DNA of 64,000 nt. Origin: Fulvivirga lutea. GTDB lineage: Bacteria; Bacteroidota; Bacteroidia; Cytophagales; Cyclobacteriaceae. Made by a program: the position numbers and the translations under genes. The notes beneath the pieces are model-generated. The model was not told where the DNA came from, did not search any database, and worked only from the letters and a program-made list of their open reading frames with translations. Below are positions 8,532 to 17,023 of this stretch, in pieces. Location of the stretch: positions 1,040,501 to 1,104,500 of the forward strand of contig NZ_CP070608.1 of NCBI RefSeq assembly GCF_017068455.1, written 5' to 3'. Numbering within the stretch: the first letter of the stretch is position 1; each line of letters begins with the position of its first letter.

Positions 8532-11500
8532 ATGGAAATACACAGTAAGAATGAATTACTTAATAGGTTGACAAAATTTGAACAATTAACGAATACCGAA
8601 ATTGATCTTATTGAAGAAAAAACGGATAAGATAAAAATACAGATTGAGAAGGCTGAACGTATTTTAAACTCAACTATCAAAATAAATTTTGATGATAAAG
8701 AGGCAAAAAAAATCACAAGGCTTTTGAAATACAAACTTTTTAATCTTGGTTTCACTGAAAGGGCATTGTCAGACCTCGAAGAAAAAACTAAGCAAGATAC
8801 AAGTGGAAACCTAAGAAAATTATGTGCTTGGGAGTTAGCTTTATGGTATGCGAATAAGTATAACCAAGAGGCTGCAAAAAAATGTATTTACTATCTAGAA
8901 ATAAATACTGACAATGGTAGCAATATGCACCTTTCCAGTCAGGCCTCGGTGCTAGCGGCTGAAAGTTATGCCCTTTTAAATCAGATTGGGAAGGCCAAAG
9001 AAATTCTTGATCGTTCGTTGGATGTAGAAGAAAATCCTGACGTTTACTTGGGAGTAGCCTCATTGCAAAGTAGTAGCAAAGAAAAAATCAATTGGTTAAA
9101 TAAAGCCTTTAGATATAATAATAATTGTGAAGTTACTTTAACGGGGGACTTTCAGAAACCATTATACGATCAATTGATAACTTTTTCGGAGGCCAAAAAA
9201 GAGGGGCCTCTTGTAACAGTAATTATTCCAGTCTATAATTCTGCTGATACAATCGGAACAGCGCTGCAATCCCTTTTAAATCAGACATGGTATAATATTG
9301 AGATAATTGTTGCCGATGATTGTAGCACAGACCAAACTTTAAAAGTAGTTTCTGAATTTAAGGATGAAAGGGTTAGAGTTATAAAAGCGGAGGTTAATGG
9401 TGGTCCTTATCATGTAAGAAACTTGGCTCTGCTAGAAGCAAAAGGAGAGTATATAACATGCAATGACGCTGATGACTGGTCTCATCCTGAAAAAATTGAG
9501 CTTCAAGTTCTTGAGCTGCAGCGAAATGAAGGTCTAGTGGCTACAATGTCAAGCTGGGCCAGAGTAACTGACGATTTGATTTTTTTTAGACGAGGTAATC
9601 CTGGATTTTTTATACAAATGAATTTATCATCCTTGATGATAAGAAAAGAAGTTGTGTTCAAAAGTCTAGGTGGGTGGGACCAAGTTCGGTTTGGAGCTGA
9701 CTCTGAGTTTCTCCATAGAATAAAAACCTTATTTGGAAACCAGTCTATAATAGTGTTGCCAAATATTTTATCATTAGCCAGGGTTTCTGAAGGGTCTTTA
9801 ACTGATAATAAAAAATTCGGATATCATGGAACCCCCATGGGTGTGAGAAAGGAATATGCTGAATCCTACACCTACTATCATAAGCGTACACGAGAATTAT
9901 TGTATGATATTAGAAATACCTCAAGGCCTTTTCCTGTTCCTAATGCAATGCTCAATCCTAAAACTAAAATGTTATTTTTTGATATGGTGGTTGCATTTGA
10001 TTTTAGAATAGAAAACTCCAATAAAATTGAAGCAATAAAACAAAACATACATGAGGCAACATCTAAAGGGTATTCATGCGGAGTAGTACAAATTTCAAAT
10101 TACAGTTCTGAGGAGAGGAGGGTTGTGAACGAAAACATAAGATCCATCTTAAATAATGACTCAGTTAGAATGATTGTTTATGGAGAGACGGTATCTACTG
10201 AATTATTAATAATATACGACCCATTCATTCTTACGGAGAAACAGGAATATATACCTAAAATTAAAGCTGGGAATTTAATATTAAAATTTAATGATCTATC
10301 ATATGAAAGTGATAATAAAAGCTATTTGAACATTGATAAATGTTTAAATAATATAAAAGATTACTTTGAGAAAGATGCTCATTGGGTTCCTACAAATTAT
10401 ATGTCGAGAAATTCAATGTATATGATTTTTCCAGAGTGTCTGACCAGAATTGAATTATCCAAATCTAATTGGAAGGGAGTAGAACCGCTATTAAAGGAAC
10501 ACGAATCTAAAATACTCTATCAGAGAAACATAGCCCGAAATTATATAATTAGAGAGCAAAACATTCCTAAACTCAAACAATCTTATTATAACTCAGGACT
10601 AGATGCTGTTCCAGACACTTTTGTTTTATATAGAATCATTGGGAATGATCTTTATCCAAGGCATAAAAAAGGGCAGTCACTAGAAAACTTGAGATTTATA
10701 CTAGAAAATGAGCCTGAATTGAAGGATTGTCAAAAAAGGTTTATTGTAAACCGTATTTTTGACGAAACAATTGAAAACGAAATAGTTTCATTGTTGAAAA
10801 AGCATAATGTCAAGTATACAATTATAAAATTTGAAGCCAATGAATATCTTAAAGTAGATTTTAGCATCGACTGTTTTTCACAGCCCAGTTATTTATTGAG
10901 TGAGGAATTTGAAAATTCAGGAGTTTTTGCAAAGTATAGGGCATGGTTAGCACCTTGTTCATTAAAGAATGCCTACTTAATGAATAATAATGGTGCAAGA
11001 AACCTAGCACTTGAAGAAGGAAAAAAAGTTGCAAAATGGGTGCTTCCATGGGATGGGAACTGTTTCATTACAGAAAATGCATGGGAAGAGTTTGTAAATG
11101 ATGTAAAGAGAGACCCATATTTTAGGCATTTCATTGTGCCAATGGCTCGTATCACGAACAATAGAGACTTGCTAAAAAATGATTTTAGACCAAGTGCAAC
11201 AGAAGAACCTCAAATAGCTTTTAGACATGACACAAAGGATATTTTTAATGAAAAATTTGTGTACGGTAGAAGGCCAAAAGTGGAACTTTTTTGGAGACTC
11301 GGGGTGCCAGGAACATGGGATGAATGGAAGCAAGACGATCCTTGGGACCCCACCAGAGGTAGTTTGTCCGAAGAGGCTTATTCTTTTGAATTTGGAGGAT
11401 GGGTTTCTCGTCTTTATTCTGGCATGGGTGAGTTAGAAAAAAAACAAAATGCAGGTAAAAGAGTACTAGCAAGGAACGAGGCTATTTTTAATTCAATAGC

Positions 11501-12254
11501 TTATGTTACATCTCAGTGTGCAGATGCTAAGAAAACGGATAAAGTGTTTTTAAAATCACCTCTTTCAAGTACTTCCATTTCAAAGGGCTCAAGAATCGGA
11601 AACTTGATTTATAAATTAAAAAGCACCAACATAGAACATTCTAGGAATCTTAAAGATATAATGCTGAGTATCATTGCCTTTAGCTTATTTGATTTACCCA
11701 TAAACGGTAAAAACCTTATAAGTAAAACTCACGAAATATTATCGCCAGAAAGTCTGAAAGAATTCTATAGGTCTCAAGCCCAACTTAAATTAGGGACCAA
11801 TAATATGTCTACTTCATTATGCTTTTTTCTGGATTCACTAAGAATTATAAAGGATTCTCAATTATGTACTAGTGATGAATTATCTGAGTTAGATAAATCC
11901 CTATCAGAATATTTTCACTGGCTTTTAAATTCGAAAGAATGCCTTATTTTGAGAATATCTCATGAATATTTAGGTGTGTTATTTGAGCTTCAAGTACTAT
12001 CACTATCTGCCTATTTAAATAATCTTGAATCTCTTTACAAATCAATTATAAGATTGAAATGTAAGTATGCCACTGCATATTTGAATAATGAAAATGTGTT
12101 AGTACATTCTGATCTTTACATTGCATGGCATTTATCAAATAAAATCGCAAAACATTGGGGATGTGAGATTATAGGGATTGATTTGATTAGTGATACGAAT
12201 TATGAAATGCCATCGCTGGAACATGAATTGGACTTTCTTAAACTAATTATATAA
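8532..12254 (+). CDS. giant GT2 fused to a GT-B half, an uncharacterised domain and an alginate-lyase-like domain
   Basis: The protein has 1240 residues. Residues ~1-60 are coiled coil and ~60-220 are helical repeats with ELALWYA near 100. Residues ~228-470 form an intact GT2 domain (VTVIIPVYNSADTI, VADDCSTDQT, CNDADDW). Residues ~475-680 resemble the N-terminal GT-B half of the preceding protein (shared pattern W-V-P-x-x-x-x-x-R, then S-N-W-K-G), but no GT4 donor-binding half follows. Residues ~690-970 form a domain beginning YRIIGNDLYPRHKKGQS, which I recognise only as a recurrent module of large bacterial GTs. Residues ~1040-1240 resemble the helical alginate-lyase fold (YFHWLLNSKE, then ELQVLSLSAYL), but the NNHG catalytic motif expected between these is absent, so it is likely a carbohydrate-binding relic. 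Confidence 0.75.
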   Translation: MEIHSKNELLNRLTKFEQLTNTEIDLIEEKTDKIKIQIEKAERILNSTIKINFDDKEAKKITRLLKYKLFNLGFTERALSDLEEKTKQDTSGNLRKLCAWELALWYANKYNQEAAKKCIYYLEINTDNGSNMHLSSQASVLAAESYALLNQIGKAKEILDRSLDVEENPDVYLGVASLQSSSKEKINWLNKAFRYNNNCEVTLTGDFQKPLYDQLITFSEAKKEGPLVTVIIPVYNSADTIGTALQSLLNQTWYNIEIIVADDCSTDQTLKVVSEFKDERVRVIKAEVNGGPYHVRNLALLEAKGEYITCNDADDWSHPEKIELQVLELQRNEGLVATMSSWARVTDDLIFFRRGNPGFFIQMNLSSLMIRKEVVFKSLGGWDQVRFGADSEFLHRIKTLFGNQSIIVLPNILSLARVSEGSLTDNKKFGYHGTPMGVRKEYAESYTYYHKRTRELLYDIRNTSRPFPVPNAMLNPKTKMLFFDMVVAFDFRIENSNKIEAIKQNIHEATSKGYSCGVVQISNYSSEERRVVNENIRSILNNDSVRMIVYGETVSTELLIIYDPFILTEKQEYIPKIKAGNLILKFNDLSYESDNKSYLNIDKCLNNIKDYFEKDAHWVPTNYMSRNSMYMIFPECLTRIELSKSNWKGVEPLLKEHESKILYQRNIARNYIIREQNIPKLKQSYYNSGLDAVPDTFVLYRIIGNDLYPRHKKGQSLENLRFILENEPELKDCQKRFIVNRIFDETIENEIVSLLKKHNVKYTIIKFEANEYLKVDFSIDCFSQPSYLLSEEFENSGVFAKYRAWLAPCSLKNAYLMNNNGARNLALEEGKKVAKWVLPWDGNCFITENAWEEFVNDVKRDPYFRHFIVPMARITNNRDLLKNDFRPSATEEPQIAFRHDTKDIFNEKFVYGRRPKVELFWRLGVPGTWDEWKQDDPWDPTRGSLSEEAYSFEFGGWVSRLYSGMGELEKKQNAGKRVLARNEAIFNSIAYVTSQCADAKKTDKVFLKSPLSSTSISKGSRIGNLIYKLKSTNIEHSRNLKDIMLSIIAFSLFDLPINGKNLISKTHEILSPESLKEFYRSQAQLKLGTNNMSTSLCFFLDSLRIIKDSQLCTSDELSELDKSLSEYFHWLLNSKECLILRISHEYLGVLFELQVLSLSAYLNNLESLYKSIIRLKCKYATAYLNNENVLVHSDLYIAWHLSNKIAKHWGCEIIGIDLISDTNYEMPSLEHELDFLKLII

Positions 12255-12356
12255 TTGAAATAATAATATTGGAAAATGAAATTAGAAATACACAATTTAT
12301 TTTCTTTATAATTTTAAATTACAGTCCGAATTATTTAATGTAACCAATTTAGACCT

Positions 12357-13016
12357 ATGAATAATAAGATTAAAGTATTCGAGCAGTATGAAAGTATTCC
12401 ATACATAACTAGGCAAAAAGCCAATATTATATACGACCTAATTAGGGAGAATAAACCAGACTTATGCTTGGAATTAGGATTCTACCACGGTAAGAGCTCA
12501 GCAGTCATAGCACAAGCTTTAGAAGATAATGGCAATGGTAAGCTAATTACATTAGATTTGCCTTCAGCTTTTAAAAGAACTCCAAACGTAAATGATGTCT
12601 TATTGTCATTAAACTTATCTCATAGAGTTGATGTGATTACGGATGAAGAGGGTTTTCATTGGTCTTTGATGGATATTTTAGAAAGAGATAAAAAACCTAA
12701 GTTTGATTTTGCATACATTGATGGTGCCCATACTTGGGAAGGAACTGGTTTCGCTGTATTTCTATTAGAGCGTATGTTGAATCCAGGGGCTTATCTAGTT
12801 TTTGATGATTTGAATTGGACAATAGAGCAAAGTAATAAGAACAGAGAGAGAAATGGGAAAAAAATGATAAATACCAAATCTACTTTGAGGCAGTCGCAGA
12901 CACCAGGGGTTCTTAAAGTATTTAATATAATTTGTTCTGAGCCATATTATACTAACCATCAGAGAATTTTAGACTATGGGATCTGTCAAAGATCAAATTT
13001 TAGCTTAATGCATTGA
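12357..13016 (+). CDS. class I SAM-dependent methyltransferase (Methyltransf_24 type)
   Basis: A 219-residue protein with a Rossmann-like methyltransferase core: LCLELGFYHGKSS (motif I) near residue 38, ITLDLPS as the acidic post-II strand, FAYIDGAHTWEG near 119, and YLVFDDLNW near 143. This pattern is typical of small cephalosporin-hydroxylase/Methyltransf_24 relatives that methylate small molecules or sugars. It follows the giant GT by about 100 AT-rich bases, so it may belong to the same rightward transcription unit or have its own promoter; I see no exact TAnnTTTG box. O-methylation of a sugar in the polysaccharide is the likely role, by context only. Confidence 0.75.
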   Translation: MNNKIKVFEQYESIPYITRQKANIIYDLIRENKPDLCLELGFYHGKSSAVIAQALEDNGNGKLITLDLPSAFKRTPNVNDVLLSLNLSHRVDVITDEEGFHWSLMDILERDKKPKFDFAYIDGAHTWEGTGFAVFLLERMLNPGAYLVFDDLNWTIEQSNKNRERNGKKMINTKSTLRQSQTPGVLKVFNIICSEPYYTNHQRILDYGICQRSNFSLMH

Positions 13017-13173
13017 TGAAGTTTTCAGATCTAGACCATACCGAAGATAATTGTTTCAAGATTTAAAACTCGCAATAAACAAGCCGGTGTTATTAAAAAA
13101 AGAAATAGAATATATAAATTCTTCAATTGCCTTACATTGAGAAAATTAAACGAAATATTACAGGTTAATTAAT

Positions 13174-14622
13174 ATGCTTTTTAACTCATTAGAATTTACT
13201 ATATTCTTACCAGTAGTTTTTACTATATATTGGGTATTACAGAAATCAAAGCTTAAATATCAAAATTTTTGGATTCTTGCATCCAGCTATTTCTTCTATG
13301 GTTGGTGGGACTGGAGGTTTTTAGGGCTGATACTTTTCAGCACACTTGTAGATTACTTTGCGGCCAAGTCAATTTCAAGTTCAAATGGCAATAATAGAAA
13401 GCTTTATCTATGGCTGAGTATTTGTGTTAATTTAGGGTTTCTCGGGTTTTTTAAATATTTCAATTTCTTTATTGATAGCCTTAAAAACTCAGTATTATTC
13501 TTTGGAGGTGAGTTAGATGTAGCAACTTTAGAAATTGTGCTTCCAGTTGGAATTAGTTTTTATACCTTCCAGACCCTTAGTTATACCATTGATGTATATA
13601 GAGGTAAAATAAAACCTACTGATGATTTTATTGCATTTGCTGCATTTGTTAGCTTTTTTCCCCAATTAGTAGCTGGGCCAATTGAAAGGGCAAGCAATTT
13701 ACTTCCTCAATTTTTTACGAAAAGGACATTTTCTTATTCTCTTGCAATTGATGGTCTAAGACAAATATTGTGGGGATTGTTCAAAAAAATGGTTATTGCT
13801 GATAATTGTGCAACATTCGCAAACTTAATATTTAATAATAGCGATGATTATTCAGGAAGTACACTCTTTGTTGGTGCGATGTTTTTTGCTTTTCAGATAT
13901 ATGGAGACTTTTCTGGCTATTCCGACATAGCTATTGGGACAGCTAGACTGTTTGGTTTTAATTTGATGAAGAATTTTGCATTTCCATATTTCTCCAGAGA
14001 TATAGCTGAATTCTGGAGACGATGGCATATTTCATTATCAACTTGGTTTAGAGATTATTTATATATACCCTTAGGTGGTAGTAAAGTTGGTAGCATCACA
14101 AAGATTAGAAATGTCTTTATCATATTTATAGTAAGTGGTTTTTGGCACGGTGCGAATTGGACATTTATTGTTTGGGGAGCTTTAAACGCTTTGTTTTTTA
14201 TTCCATTATTAGTTTTAAATAGAAATAGAAAAAATTTGGATTTTGATGAACATCAAAATGTTTGGATTTATTTAAAAAATTTATTTAATCGCGTTCTGAC
14301 TTTCATTCTTGTGACAATTGCTTGGGTATTTTTTAGAGCGGAGAGTATTGATCATGCTTTGAACTATCTAAAGTCAATGTTTACCAAAGCGTTATTTACT
14401 TCTTTAGATTCGAAAATATTGGAGGATAGCACTGTACTCTTTTATTTGATATCGATTTTTATATTGTTAGAGTGGGTAGGTAGAAAGAATGAATATGCAT
14501 TGGAGAAATTAGGTATGAGTTGGCCAATGTTAATTAGGTGGTCGTTCTATGGGTTGATTATATTTTCAATTGGAATGTTCATGGTTACTGAAGAAACTCC
14601 ATTTATTTATTTCCAGTTCTAA
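13174..14622 (+). CDS. MBOAT family membrane O-acyltransferase (AlgI-like)
   Basis: This 482-residue polytopic membrane protein belongs to the MBOAT family, whose members move acyl groups, usually acetate, across the membrane onto extracytoplasmic glycans. Diagnostic segments are FFPQLVAGPIERAS near residue 164, the FWRRWHISLSTWFRDYLY block near 288 with its invariant histidine, and FWHGANWTFIVWGALNA near 324, where the second catalytic histidine lies. About ten hydrophobic helices are visible. Length matches AlgI/DltB-type proteins. The following gene encodes a membrane-anchored SGNH protein, the standard partner of this family (AlgJ/AlgX or DltD-like), and the gap of under 15 bases suggests co-translation. 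It most probably O-acetylates the polysaccharide made by this island. Confidence 0.9.
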   Translation: MLFNSLEFTIFLPVVFTIYWVLQKSKLKYQNFWILASSYFFYGWWDWRFLGLILFSTLVDYFAAKSISSSNGNNRKLYLWLSICVNLGFLGFFKYFNFFIDSLKNSVLFFGGELDVATLEIVLPVGISFYTFQTLSYTIDVYRGKIKPTDDFIAFAAFVSFFPQLVAGPIERASNLLPQFFTKRTFSYSLAIDGLRQILWGLFKKMVIADNCATFANLIFNNSDDYSGSTLFVGAMFFAFQIYGDFSGYSDIAIGTARLFGFNLMKNFAFPYFSRDIAEFWRRWHISLSTWFRDYLYIPLGGSKVGSITKIRNVFIIFIVSGFWHGANWTFIVWGALNALFFIPLLVLNRNRKNLDFDEHQNVWIYLKNLFNRVLTFILVTIAWVFFRAESIDHALNYLKSMFTKALFTSLDSKILEDSTVLFYLISIFILLEWVGRKNEYALEKLGMSWPMLIRWSFYGLIIFSIGMFMVTEETPFIYFQF

Positions 14623-14633
14623 AAGATTTATTG

Positions 14634-15569
14634 ATGATGGGAAGATTTATTTTAAAGCTTACGGCCTTTTTATTTTTTTCATTTATTATTTACACACTTA
14701 CCCTCATACTTTTTGGAGAGTATTTGCCATCAGAATGGAATAATAACTTGAATTATAAAACAGCTTCTGGGGGTCATGCACTAACAAGATTTAGAGAGGT
14801 TAAAACTGTTAAAAGTGCAGATGTTTTAATAGTAGGATCTTCTCATGCCTACAGAGGGTTTGATCCTAGGATTTTTTCTGAATATGGATATAACTCCTTC
14901 TTCAATCTTGGCTCAAGTTCGCAAACACATTTGCAAACCGAGGTATTGCTAGAAAGATATTTAAAAAAGTTAAACCCAAAATTGATTATTTATGAAGTTT
15001 ACCCAGGTACGTTTAAAGCTGATGGGATTGAGTCATCGTTAGATATTATTGCCAATGATAAAAATGACTTTGAATCATTTAAGTTGATTTTTAAACATAA
15101 ACATATAAAGATAGTGAACTCATTTATCTACGGATTATACAGAGATATTTCAGGTTTAAATAAAGGAATAAAGGAATCTAAAAGAAAAAAAGGGGATGAG
15201 TATATTGACGGAGGCTATGTTCAGAAGAAAAATAAGACATTTAGAAATGTTAGCAATTCAAAAAAATGGTGGAAAGTAAGAGATCAACAATTAGATGCTT
15301 TTGATGGAATTATTAAAAGCTTAAAAGATATGAATATAAAGTTCGTATTAGTTCAAGCTCCAATTACTTCCTCTTTTTACCAAGCTCATCAAAATAACGA
15401 TTATTTTGATAGCCTAATGGATTCGCGCGGTACATACTTTAATTTTAACAAATTAGTCGAATTGAATGATTCAATACATTTTTATGATCGACACCATTTA
15501 AATCAAGCAGGAGTTAATATCTTTAACAAGAAATTAATTCAAATATTAAAGGAAAAGGACATGATTTAA
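14634..15569 (+). CDS. membrane-anchored SGNH-like acyl-transfer partner of the MBOAT protein
   Basis: A protein of about 311 residues with one N-terminal membrane anchor (about 5-27) and an extracytoplasmic SGNH/GDSL-like domain. Block I reads IVGSSHAYRGFDP near residue 64, and the block V catalytic dyad reads YDRHHLNQAGV near 283, equivalent to the DxxH of the family. It probably accepts the acyl group exported by the MBOAT protein upstream and places it on the glycan, as AlgJ/AlgX and DltD do; the sequence resembles them in layout only. The frame starts TTG-ATG-ATG at 14631; I prefer one of the ATGs (14634 or 14637). Its stop overlaps that of the convergent gene at 15566. Confidence 0.75.
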   Translation: MMGRFILKLTAFLFFSFIIYTLTLILFGEYLPSEWNNNLNYKTASGGHALTRFREVKTVKSADVLIVGSSHAYRGFDPRIFSEYGYNSFFNLGSSSQTHLQTEVLLERYLKKLNPKLIIYEVYPGTFKADGIESSLDIIANDKNDFESFKLIFKHKHIKIVNSFIYGLYRDISGLNKGIKESKRKKGDEYIDGGYVQKKNKTFRNVSNSKKWWKVRDQQLDAFDGIIKSLKDMNIKFVLVQAPITSSFYQAHQNNDYFDSLMDSRGTYFNFNKLVELNDSIHFYDRHHLNQAGVNIFNKKLIQILKEKDMI

Positions 15570-16969
15570 GCATTCGGTTGAGCATTAAATTTCAGTATAC
15601 CTTTGTGGGAATTAATCAATTCCATATTAAAGTCTAATTCCTTACACCATTCCATTCCAATTTGCTGCTCATCTTCACGATATCCATCGTCCAACAAGAT
15701 TGTTGTTTTGCTATCTATATATTCCTTAAGAATTGGAATAGCCGGATATCTGGATTGTGCTTGAATACCTCCAGGAGGGCCATCAATAGAAATCAAAGAT
15801 AAAGGTTCATCGATGTTCAAACCTTTAACATCATACCACATCCATTTTTTACCATTGATTTCATATTCAATCAAGGGGCAATAGTACAAGTCAATATAAT
15901 CATTAAGTCTATGGGCCTGAATTTGACTAAATGTTTTTTCATAATATTCTTTTTCATGCTCTATTGAAATTACTTTACCCTTACCTTTTTTCTTCACACT
16001 ATACCCTGATAAAATGGTAGTTATTCCTGAACCAACATCTAGTATCTTGCTATCTCCATTAGATTTTAAAATTGAATCTATCAATATAAGTCCATAATCA
16101 GATGAAATTGCCCAATCAGACATTATTGGTAATGGATGGTTTAATTGAATGAGTCCATGAATTGAAAATAGAGCATCAATCCTGTTATAATTTTGCTTTA
16201 CATCCAACCGAATGTTCTCGGTATTTTTAGTAGAATTTTTAGTAAGTTGTTCCAGTTTCAAGTAAATAGTTTCGTCTTTTTTAGTTGATTTTAAAAACCC
16301 ATTATTTAAGGCTTTAAGATGATTAATTGACTGGTCTTTAGAATAGTTAGCCAACTGTTTTATTTCACTATATATTAATGCGGAAGTATTCCTTAATTCC
16401 TTGTCTATTAATTTAGTTGTTTTGTCTATACTTCTTTCAATTTCAACAACTTGCTCAACAATTCTCAAATGATTCTCAAACTCTTTTTTGTTAACTAATT
16501 TTGTTTCTAATTGATCCTTATGCTTTTCCAATTCTTGAATTAGAAATGTTTTAGAAGTAAGATTATCTAATACTTTTAGCTGCTTCTCGAAAGATTCTAA
16601 AATTTTTATGATCTTAGAACTAAAAATGTTCAAATTACTGGCCAGTTGTTTGATATTATTACTTTGTATATTCTTTACATTACTAAGTTCAATATTTACT
16701 TTTTGTAGTACATCAGAGATAAATCTATCATTTTGATCTCTTTTTAAAAGATCATTTCTAAAATTAACCATTTGATCATTGATGTATACAAAATAAGTGG
16801 TTGCTAAAAAGTAAAATAATGCAATTGAAAAGTAAAAGAGGCTAGCAAGAAATATTTCTAAATAACCTAACTTATTAATACCAAAGTGCACAAATGACCA
16901 AAAACCACTATTTGTGATAAATAGAAATATGCAGATTAATTTTATTCTGTAGTGATTTAAATATTTCAT
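15566..16969 (-). CDS. membrane-anchored coiled-coil protein with a C-terminal methyltransferase-like domain
   Basis: This 467-residue protein has an unusual architecture. Two hydrophobic helices (about 8-30 and 37-63) are followed by a long, mostly helical, coiled-coil-like segment (about 64-275). The C-terminal domain (about 285-467) has a SAM-binding glycine motif, ILDVGSGITT, an acidic strand VISIEHEKEY, and LISIDGPPGG, then ILLDDGYRED. The class I methyltransferase assignment is good for the C-terminal part; the specific reaction is unknown. By analogy, a coiled coil joined to a methyltransferase recalls WbdD-type chain-terminating rulers of O-antigen synthesis, but there is no kinase domain and the order differs. 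It lies downstream of the leftward sugar-nucleotide operon, separated by 54 bases that contain a hairpin. Confidence 0.7.
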   Translation of the reverse strand: MKYLNHYRIKLICIFLFITNSGFWSFVHFGINKLGYLEIFLASLFYFSIALFYFLATTYFVYINDQMVNFRNDLLKRDQNDRFISDVLQKVNIELSNVKNIQSNNIKQLASNLNIFSSKIIKILESFEKQLKVLDNLTSKTFLIQELEKHKDQLETKLVNKKEFENHLRIVEQVVEIERSIDKTTKLIDKELRNTSALIYSEIKQLANYSKDQSINHLKALNNGFLKSTKKDETIYLKLEQLTKNSTKNTENIRLDVKQNYNRIDALFSIHGLIQLNHPLPIMSDWAISSDYGLILIDSILKSNGDSKILDVGSGITTILSGYSVKKKGKGKVISIEHEKEYYEKTFSQIQAHRLNDYIDLYYCPLIEYEINGKKWMWYDVKGLNIDEPLSLISIDGPPGGIQAQSRYPAIPILKEYIDSKTTILLDDGYREDEQQIGMEWCKELDFNMELINSHKGILKFNAQPNA

Positions 16970-16984
16970 GATTTTTGTTTTTTA

Positions 16985-17014
16985 TAAAGGTTCCTGATAG
17001 TACAAAAACCTTTA
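16985..17014. terminator. 8-bp stem-loop between rmlB and the coiled-coil methyltransferase gene
   Basis: TAAAGGTT (16985-16992) and AACCTTTA (17007-17014) are perfect inverted copies flanking a 14-base loop. The hairpin lies just past the stop of rmlB (leftward). No clean U-tract follows on the minus strand, so it may be an attenuator, an RNA-processing stem or a weak terminator. Confidence 0.35.
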
Positions 17015-17023
17015 ATTGTGCCC

